Source: Candidatus Methanofastidiosum methylothiophilum
GTDB taxonomy: Archaea > Methanobacteriota_B > Thermococci > Methanofastidiosales > Methanofastidiosaceae
Direction: 5' to 3'
NCBI GenBank assembly: GCA_001587675.1
Contig: LNGD01000003.1
Span: forward strand, 1 to 30,159
Length of the DNA: 30,159 bases
This document shows, one piece after another, positions 25,761-30,159 of this stretch; within the stretch, counting starts at the first letter, position 1, and every line of letters starts with the position of its first letter. A model generated the notes under the pieces. That model made no database searches. It was not told the origin of the DNA and worked only from the letters and a program-made list of their open reading frames with translations. The position numbers were made by a program, and so were the translations under genes.

Positions 25761-26417
25761 ATGGATTTAGGAAGGAGATATGATTTTCACACACATACAA
25801 TTTTTTCAGATGGAGAATTGATACCAACTGAGCTTGTAAGACGTGCAAGAGCGTTAGACCACAAAGCAATAGCACTGACTGATCATGTTGACGCTTCTAA
25901 CATTGAGTTTATCGTCCCAAACATTGCCAGAGTTTCAGAAGAGCTTAATCAGTATTGGGATATTACCGTAATTCCAGGAGTTGAGATTACACACGTTCCA
26001 CCTGAAACAATAAAAAAATTGGCGATTAAGGCAAAAAAACTTGGAGCAAAAATTGTAGTTGTTCACGGGGAAACACCAGTTGAGCCCGTGATGCCAGGAA
26101 CAAATAGGAGTGCAATAGAATCTGGTGAAGTTGATATACTTGCTCATCCAGGGATAATCGATGAGAAGGATGCAAAAATTGCTAATAACTCTGATATATT
26201 TCTTGAAATTACAGCAAGAGGTGGCCACAATATTGGTAACGGAAGAGTTGCATCTTTAGGAGAAAACTTCATTTTGGATACAGATACACATTCACCGGGA
26301 AATTTGATTACTCAGGAGTTTGCGTATAAAATTGCTTTAGGGGCAGGACTTTCAGATGATGATGCATTGAAGGTGGTCAAAGAAAATCCCAAGGTACTTA
26401 TGGAAAAAATATTATAA
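25761..26417 (+). CDS. PHP-family phosphoesterase, probable histidinol-phosphatase
   Basis: 218 residues. PHP metal-site motifs in order: YDFHTHTIFSDGE, ALTDHVD, GVEITHV, VVVHGET, ILAHPG, ITARGGH, DTDTHSPG. The family hydrolyses phosphate esters with a trinuclear metal centre; HisK-type histidinol-phosphatases belong to it. It is the last gene of the his operon, four bases after hisIE, and no other histidinol-phosphatase is present, so it most likely makes histidinol. Assignment rests on family plus context. ATG follows GAAGTG. Confidence 0.85.
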   Translation: MDLGRRYDFHTHTIFSDGELIPTELVRRARALDHKAIALTDHVDASNIEFIVPNIARVSEELNQYWDITVIPGVEITHVPPETIKKLAIKAKKLGAKIVVVHGETPVEPVMPGTNRSAIESGEVDILAHPGIIDEKDAKIANNSDIFLEITARGGHNIGNGRVASLGENFILDTDTHSPGNLITQEFAYKIALGAGLSDDDALKVVKENPKVLMEKIL

Positions 26418-26442
26418 AAAATAAAATATATTGTTATTTTTT

Positions 26443-27069
26443 CTAATTTCTTTTATTTAATGTGTTTGAATTATTCCCCAAGAGATATGCTCCAAATCCA
26501 GTTAACCACATGACTATTGGATATGCAACCCATCTCTCTGTTCCGCCATCGCCTAGTATTGGGATAAAGAATTCTGCGGTGAAAAGAAAGAAGAGCCCAA
26601 TTACTCCAAGGCAAATTGAAATGTATCTGAAAGGTGAGTCCAATACTTTTGAAGAAGTAATGGCTGCAATTCCTCCAGAAATAAAAGTTATCAAAGCGAA
26701 TATTGGGTGTAAAACTGCAATATTTCCAGGAAATATTCCAACACCCAATACACCTACTCCAAATAAGCTAAATGGAATGTTGAAAATATATTTCTTGTAT
26801 ACTAGGAAAGTATAGTATGCGCCAATCAAGGTCAAGATACCCGTTATAATCATTGTTGAATTGAAAATGGTAGCAGACGGCTGCGTAATCACACTATTTG
26901 GGGGCCGGGTAGAGCCTAAATCACTTATTTCACTATTTGATGTAGTATAGCCTGATGGATAGAAAATTTCAGCTGTGATTATTCCCATAATTGCAATAGT
27001 GCCTGCAAGGAAAATCAGAGTACCTGCTATTAATTTAGGATTTTTTCTAACTAAGTTTAAAATTGACAT
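26443..27069 (-). CDS. DUF998-family membrane protein
   Basis: About 208 residues with six hydrophobic helices and DUF998 features: a first helix followed by SEISDLGSTRPPN, and conserved AVLHPIFALITF and GGTERWVAYPIVMWLTGFGAYL. Function unknown. ATG 27069 is preceded on its strand by AAGGAG at the right distance. The minus-strand TATA-like ATATATAAG (~27110-27120) would start transcription near 27090, downstream of the longer in-frame ATG at 27096, so the shorter form is preferred. Confidence 0.8.
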   Translation of the reverse strand: MSILNLVRKNPKLIAGTLIFLAGTIAIMGIITAEIFYPSGYTTSNSEISDLGSTRPPNSVITQPSATIFNSTMIITGILTLIGAYYTFLVYKKYIFNIPFSLFGVGVLGVGIFPGNIAVLHPIFALITFISGGIAAITSSKVLDSPFRYISICLGVIGLFFLFTAEFFIPILGDGGTERWVAYPIVMWLTGFGAYLLGNNSNTLNKRN

Positions 27070-27109
27070 TGATACTATCTCCTTATTATTGGCCATGGGG
27101 ATTATTAGA

Positions 27110-27120
27110 TCTTATATATT
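27110..27120 (-). promoter_or_regulatory. TATA box of the DUF998 gene
   Basis: Minus-strand AATATATAAG; a start ~25 bases on falls near 27090 and keeps the SD AAGGAG in the transcript. Confidence 0.45.
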
Positions 27121-27174
27121 TTATTGAAATTCAAATTCGTTATTATGAATTCTTATAACTATATAATACGGCAA

Positions 27175-27184
27175 AACTTTTAAG
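27175..27184 (+). promoter_or_regulatory. TATA box of a leaderless gene
   Basis: AACTTTTAAG; initiation 25 bases on falls at or one base from ATG 27206, which has no SD, the picture of a leaderless archaeal mRNA. Confidence 0.45.
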
Positions 27185-27205
27185 TGAGTTTTTATTTTTA
27201 CAATT

Positions 27206-27463
27206 ATGGACATAGGGCAGTTTGTTATAAACGTTGTTCAAGCAATACTATCGTTTAGCGAATTCATAGCTGAAGAGATCTCTGCCCTGACTGATGGATT
27301 TGTCCCTGAAGGCGCTGTCAATGAAATAGGCATATTGATTATTTTAGTTATTTTAAGAGTGGGATTTGATTACGCTAAGAAGATCTTAGAGATATTAATC
27401 GTAATATTTATTGTGTATATTATAATTCAACTCTTGCCTTCAATAATTAATTCCATAGGGTAG
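27206..27463 (+). CDS. Small membrane protein, unknown function
   Basis: 85 residues: amphipathic N-terminus (~1-30), a short Asp/Glu loop, hydrophobic helix ~45-58, a KK break, and a second helix ~61-82. No family recognised. Probably leaderless. It ends 11 bases before the methylthiotransferase gene and may be co-transcribed with it, which is the only hint about its role. Confidence 0.65.
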   Translation: MDIGQFVINVVQAILSFSEFIAEEISALTDGFVPEGAVNEIGILIILVILRVGFDYAKKILEILIVIFIVYIIIQLLPSIINSIG

Positions 27464-27474
27464 AGTTTAATAAA

Positions 27475-28725
27475 ATGCAACCTAAGATTTTTGTTGAAAC
27501 TTATGGCTGTACCCAAAATAAAGGTGACAGCGAGATAATTAAATATTTGCTAAAAGAATTTCTTGTAGATTCGATTGATAAAGCCGATATTGTAATAGTG
27601 AATACCTGTGGAGTTAAAGGGCAAACCGAAAAAAAGATTGTTGAAAGGATATCATTGCTTCTTATTAACAAAAAGGTAATAGTTTCAGGATGTCTCCCCA
27701 AAATTAATTTGAATGTAATTGATAAAAATGTATCCGGAATAATTGGCCCTCATGATATTGATAGGATACAAGAAGTAGTCTTTGCCGACGAAAAAAAAGT
27801 TTATCTCTCTGAAGACAACAGAAGATTGGGACCAAAAACTGCATTTAAAAAAATAAGGGATGAATCCACTTCTGCTATAGTCCAGATTTCAGAAGGATGC
27901 GTAGGGCGATGTAGCTTTTGTTGTACAAGATTTGCTCGGGGCAGCGTACATAGTTTCCCAATAGAGGAAATCATAGGTGAGGTAAAGGATGCTTTATCTA
28001 AAGGATACAGAGAGATTCTTTTTACTTCACAGGACACGGCAGCATATGGAGTTGACATAGATACAAATTTAGTCACTCTATTGAAACGTGTCATTGATAT
28101 TGATGGGGAATTTCGGCTAAGGCTAGGAATGGCCAATCCAAATCATATTAAATCTTTTGAAAATGAACTAGTTCCTATTTACAATGACCCTCATATGTAT
28201 AGATTTCTTCATGTCCCAGTCCAGTCAGGGGATGATAAAGTTCTTTCTGATATGAGAAGAGATCATACAATAAAGGATTATATCTCAACTGTTTCACTTT
28301 TCAGAAAGAACATAAAAGATCTTTATCTATGTACAGATATTATAGTTGGATACCCAACTGAAGACGACGCTGCATTTGAAAATACATTAAAGCTTGTTGA
28401 AAAAATAAGACCTGACAAAATTAATCTAACGAGATTTTCACCCCGTCCCGGAACACCTTCAACTAAGTTGAAACAGATTCCTTCTTGGATTGTCAAAGAG
28501 CGATCTAGAAAATTGAATGTATTACGAAAAAAGATATCATTTGAAATTAATCAGACGTATATTGGAAGAGATTTCAAAGCGCTCATAACAGAGAAAAACA
28601 TTGATGGAACATTCACCGGTAGAATATATAACTATAAACCAGTTATAGTTGACGATGCAAAGGTAGGGGAGTTTAAGGATATTGTAATCGAAGATGCAAC
28701 TTCTACTTATCTTGTTGGAAGGTGA
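27475..28725 (+). CDS. tRNA N6-threonylcarbamoyladenosine methylthiotransferase (CDKAL1/archaeal type)
   Basis: 416 residues. N-terminal UPF0004 domain with three cysteines (ETYGCTQNK, VNTCGVKG, VSGCLPK) for the auxiliary 4Fe-4S cluster; radical SAM domain with CVGRCSFCC (Cys ~142, 146, 149); C-terminal TRAM domain ~360-416. It converts t6A37 to ms2t6A37 in ANN-decoding tRNAs. The compact length and motifs fit the archaeal/eukaryotic CDKAL1 group rather than MiaB. The stop lies within the SD of the next gene (GGTGA), so they are coupled. Confidence 0.92.
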   Translation: MQPKIFVETYGCTQNKGDSEIIKYLLKEFLVDSIDKADIVIVNTCGVKGQTEKKIVERISLLLINKKVIVSGCLPKINLNVIDKNVSGIIGPHDIDRIQEVVFADEKKVYLSEDNRRLGPKTAFKKIRDESTSAIVQISEGCVGRCSFCCTRFARGSVHSFPIEEIIGEVKDALSKGYREILFTSQDTAAYGVDIDTNLVTLLKRVIDIDGEFRLRLGMANPNHIKSFENELVPIYNDPHMYRFLHVPVQSGDDKVLSDMRRDHTIKDYISTVSLFRKNIKDLYLCTDIIVGYPTEDDAAFENTLKLVEKIRPDKINLTRFSPRPGTPSTKLKQIPSWIVKERSRKLNVLRKKISFEINQTYIGRDFKALITEKNIDGTFTGRIYNYKPVIVDDAKVGEFKDIVIEDATSTYLVGR

Positions 28726-28729
28726 TTAT

Positions 28730-29071
28730 TTGGATTTAAGTGAGTTACAAAAAAAGGATCGTATCTTTTGTGAAGAGCGTGGATGGGAAAAGTTTCCTCC
28801 TTCTTTGGTGCTGATACATCTTTATGAGGAACTTTCAGAAGTTGGAGAATACATACTCTACAAGGATGGATATAAGAAAGGTGGCATGGGAAATGATAAA
28901 GATGCTAGTTATGAAAATCTAAAGAGAGAATTTGGCCAAATATTGTCTCTTTTAATGCAACTTGCGAATTCGTTTAATGTAGACCTTGAATCCGCCTTTT
29001 TATCCGAATTTGAAATCATGGAAAAACGATTTGGAAAAGAAGAATGGAAGAAATATATGGATACTTTATAG
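28730..29071 (+). CDS. MazG-like (all-alpha NTP pyrophosphohydrolase fold) protein with altered metal site
   Basis: 113 residues from TTG 28730 (GGTGA 28721-28725; an ATG at 28694 would overlap the previous gene by 32 bases). Helix HLYEELSEVGEYIL carries the EExxE metal motif. The second helix reads REFGQILSLLMQLANSFNVDLESAF, where MazG enzymes have E-x-x-D; here it is E-x-x-Q. Canonical members hydrolyse (d)NTPs to monophosphates. The Asp-to-Gln change may weaken or abolish catalysis. Coupled to the tRNA methylthiotransferase. Confidence 0.65.
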   Translation: MDLSELQKKDRIFCEERGWEKFPPSLVLIHLYEELSEVGEYILYKDGYKKGGMGNDKDASYENLKREFGQILSLLMQLANSFNVDLESAFLSEFEIMEKRFGKEEWKKYMDTL

Positions 29072-29072
29072 T

Positions 29073-29097
29073 AGGGGGGCTTTTTGACGACCCCCCT
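29073..29097. terminator. G6/C6 hairpin after the MazG-like gene
   Basis: A plus six G (29073-29079) pair with six C plus T (29091-29097) around an 11-base loop. It starts two bases after the stop codon. Very GC-rich for this DNA. Could end the transcript, though no U-run follows, or protect its 3' end. Confidence 0.45.
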
Positions 29098-29119
29098 GGA
29101 GGGAAAATGGAGGAAAAAG

Positions 29120-29194
29120 ATGAGCAACACCATTAATCAATGTTTAATAATGGTGCTCATGATTATATACTATTATTGTATCATTAGTATATAA
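29120..29194 (+). CDS. Possible 24-residue hydrophobic peptide
   Basis: ATG 29120 has a strong SD (TGGAGGA, 29108-29114) and opens a short frame: MSNTINQC, then hydrophobic LIMVLMIIYYYCIISI, one membrane helix. The first 14 codons coincide with a 13-bp interrupted inverted repeat (29120-29135 with 29148-29160). The segment could be a real micro-protein with a hairpin-controlled start, or an RNA/DNA repeat that happens to be open. No homologue known to me. Confidence 0.35.
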   Translation: MSNTINQCLIMVLMIIYYYCIISI

Positions 29195-29219
29195 AGCTTT
29201 CGGTATTATTGTTAAACAA
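29120..29219. repeat. Cluster of inverted repeats
   Basis: ATGAGCA (29120-29126) and CCATTA (29130-29135) pair with TAATGG (29148-29153) and TGCTCAT (29154-29160), with a three-base bulge. TATACTA pairs with TAGTATA (about 29166-29191). ATTGTT A AACAAT (29207-29219) is a palindrome near the expected start of the radical SAM transcript (TATA-like GTATATAAAG ~29188-29197). Confidence 0.55.
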
Positions 29220-29228
29220 TAGCGCAAT

Positions 29229-30140
29229 ATGATTTTTATGAATGTTTTACTCTCTCTGGGATCGGCAGTTAAAATTGGGTACAAAAAAGGGACACCATTA
29301 CACGACCAGAAAACATGCTATTTGATGATGGAGGGAGAGTGTAACGCAGGATGTCTTTATTGTATAAGACCAAAGGATAAGAACAAACTATCTAGGATCC
29401 CTTGGTATTCTTACAATTTAGAAAAAGCAATACCTAAAATAGAATCTAATTTTGAACGCGTATGCATCCAGACTGTAAATCACAGTAATTTTTTATCTGA
29501 GATAAAGGAAATAGCCTCAAAGTTTTCTAATTCAATTCCGATTTCTGTTTCTCTTTCATTAAAAGAATATAATGGAATAGAAAATCTATATGGCTATGTG
29601 GATAAAGTAGGTATAGGGCTTGATTGCGCTAGAAAGGATATTTTTCAAAATTTTAAACCATATTACAATTGGGATAAGACCTGGTTTGGTCTAAAAAAAG
29701 CAACCGAGATATTTGGGGATTATAATGTCATATGTCATCTAATAAGTGGACTTGGTGAAACTGAGGAAGAAATGATAAATACCTTCCAAAAACTCTATGA
29801 TTTGAAAATTTATCCTTCCCTTTTTTCATTCACGCCTGTTAGCAAAGTTGACTGTTTTGGCATAGGTCCACCTGATGTTGTCAGTTATAGAAGAATACAA
29901 TATGCACATTACCTTATTACTTCAAAAATCAAAAGATACGAAGATATGACTTTTAATAAAGGAAGAATAATATTCGATGAAAAGGATAAGTCTTACTTAA
30001 AAGAAGAAATATTTTTAACTAGAGGATGTCCTTCATGTGATCGCCCTTTTTATAATGAATCTCCTCGAACAATAATCTATAATTATCCTTCAACGGAATC
30101 AGTAAATCTTTCAAGAATAAAGAAAGAGATTGGGATTTAA
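29229..30140 (+). CDS. Radical SAM enzyme with C-terminal CxxC motif
   Basis: 303 residues. Cluster motif CNAGCLYC (Cys ~38, 42, 45) near the N-terminus, VCIQTVNH and the GLGETEEEM loop typical of biotin-synthase/Elp3-like radical SAM barrels, then a C-terminal TRGCPSCDRPFYNESPR with CxxC, which may bind a second cluster or Zn. It is BioB-like in layout but lacks the BATS domain. Archaeal lipoyl synthases (LipS1/LipS2) are one small radical SAM group to consider; I cannot assign the reaction. ATG 29229 has no SD; ATG 29238 is an alternative. The own promoter is likely at ~29188. Confidence 0.8.
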   Translation: MIFMNVLLSLGSAVKIGYKKGTPLHDQKTCYLMMEGECNAGCLYCIRPKDKNKLSRIPWYSYNLEKAIPKIESNFERVCIQTVNHSNFLSEIKEIASKFSNSIPISVSLSLKEYNGIENLYGYVDKVGIGLDCARKDIFQNFKPYYNWDKTWFGLKKATEIFGDYNVICHLISGLGETEEEMINTFQKLYDLKIYPSLFSFTPVSKVDCFGIGPPDVVSYRRIQYAHYLITSKIKRYEDMTFNKGRIIFDEKDKSYLKEEIFLTRGCPSCDRPFYNESPRTIIYNYPSTESVNLSRIKKEIGI

Positions 30141-30159
30141 AAAATTATTTTTGATTTGT

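Noticed and set aside
26462..26815. 117-codon plus-strand ORF opposite the DUF998 gene
   Set aside because: The minus strand encodes a recognisable membrane family with SD and promoter; the plus product is Pro/Lys-rich without a match.

Overview
The window looks like a chromosomal stretch of an AT-rich euryarchaeon. Four things point to archaea: tRNA genes without an encoded CCA, TATA-like boxes about 25 bases before gene starts, archaeal-type proteins (DUF5814 helicase end, archaeal NOP2/NSUN RNA methylase, CDKAL1-type methylthiotransferase, archaeal 7TM histidine kinases), and frequent TTG/GTG starts behind a GGTGA Shine-Dalgarno. My best guess is a methanogen-related lineage such as Ca. 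Methanofastidiosa, but no marker gene here proves it.

Layout. 1-1610: the end of a helicase, a small zinc-ribbon protein and a chagasin-like protease inhibitor. 1790-5297: a probable operon of aryl-CoA ligase (paaK-like), an overlooked 37-residue membrane peptide, a sodium/solute symporter and a tandem ACT protein. A strong TATA box and a highly structured leader of about 150 nt precede it; the leader contains a short ORF ending YVYCYYYGY. This is the most interesting element in the window. 5284-7704: a CYTH protein, a tRNA/rRNA m5C methylase, a DUF92 membrane protein and tRNA-Glu(CTC).

8207-19053 is a signal-transduction island. It holds two tandem paralogous 7TM-PAS histidine kinases, a small membrane protein, two UbiA-type prenyltransferases (the second broken by a one-base frameshift), a kinase with an extracellular solute-binding domain, a stand-alone receiver, and a receiver-4xPAS protein that ends after a DHp-like segment with no ATPase domain. 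A helical orphan protein and tRNA-Gly(TCC, minus strand) follow.

20193-26417 is a compact histidine operon (hisD-C-H-A-B-F-IE) closed by a PHP-family gene that probably supplies histidinol-phosphatase. hisG is absent. The ~240 bases before hisD hold a decayed coding segment and/or a leader. 26443-30159 carries a DUF998 membrane protein, a leaderless small membrane protein, the tRNA methylthiotransferase, a degenerate MazG-like protein, a 155-base intergenic segment dense in inverted repeats, and a radical SAM enzyme.

The operon at 1972-5297 reads as uptake and CoA-activation of aryl acids, a known archaeal route to aromatic amino acids together with indolepyruvate ferredoxin oxidoreductase. 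A Tyr-codon-rich leader would fit that function well. This link is inference, not demonstrated.
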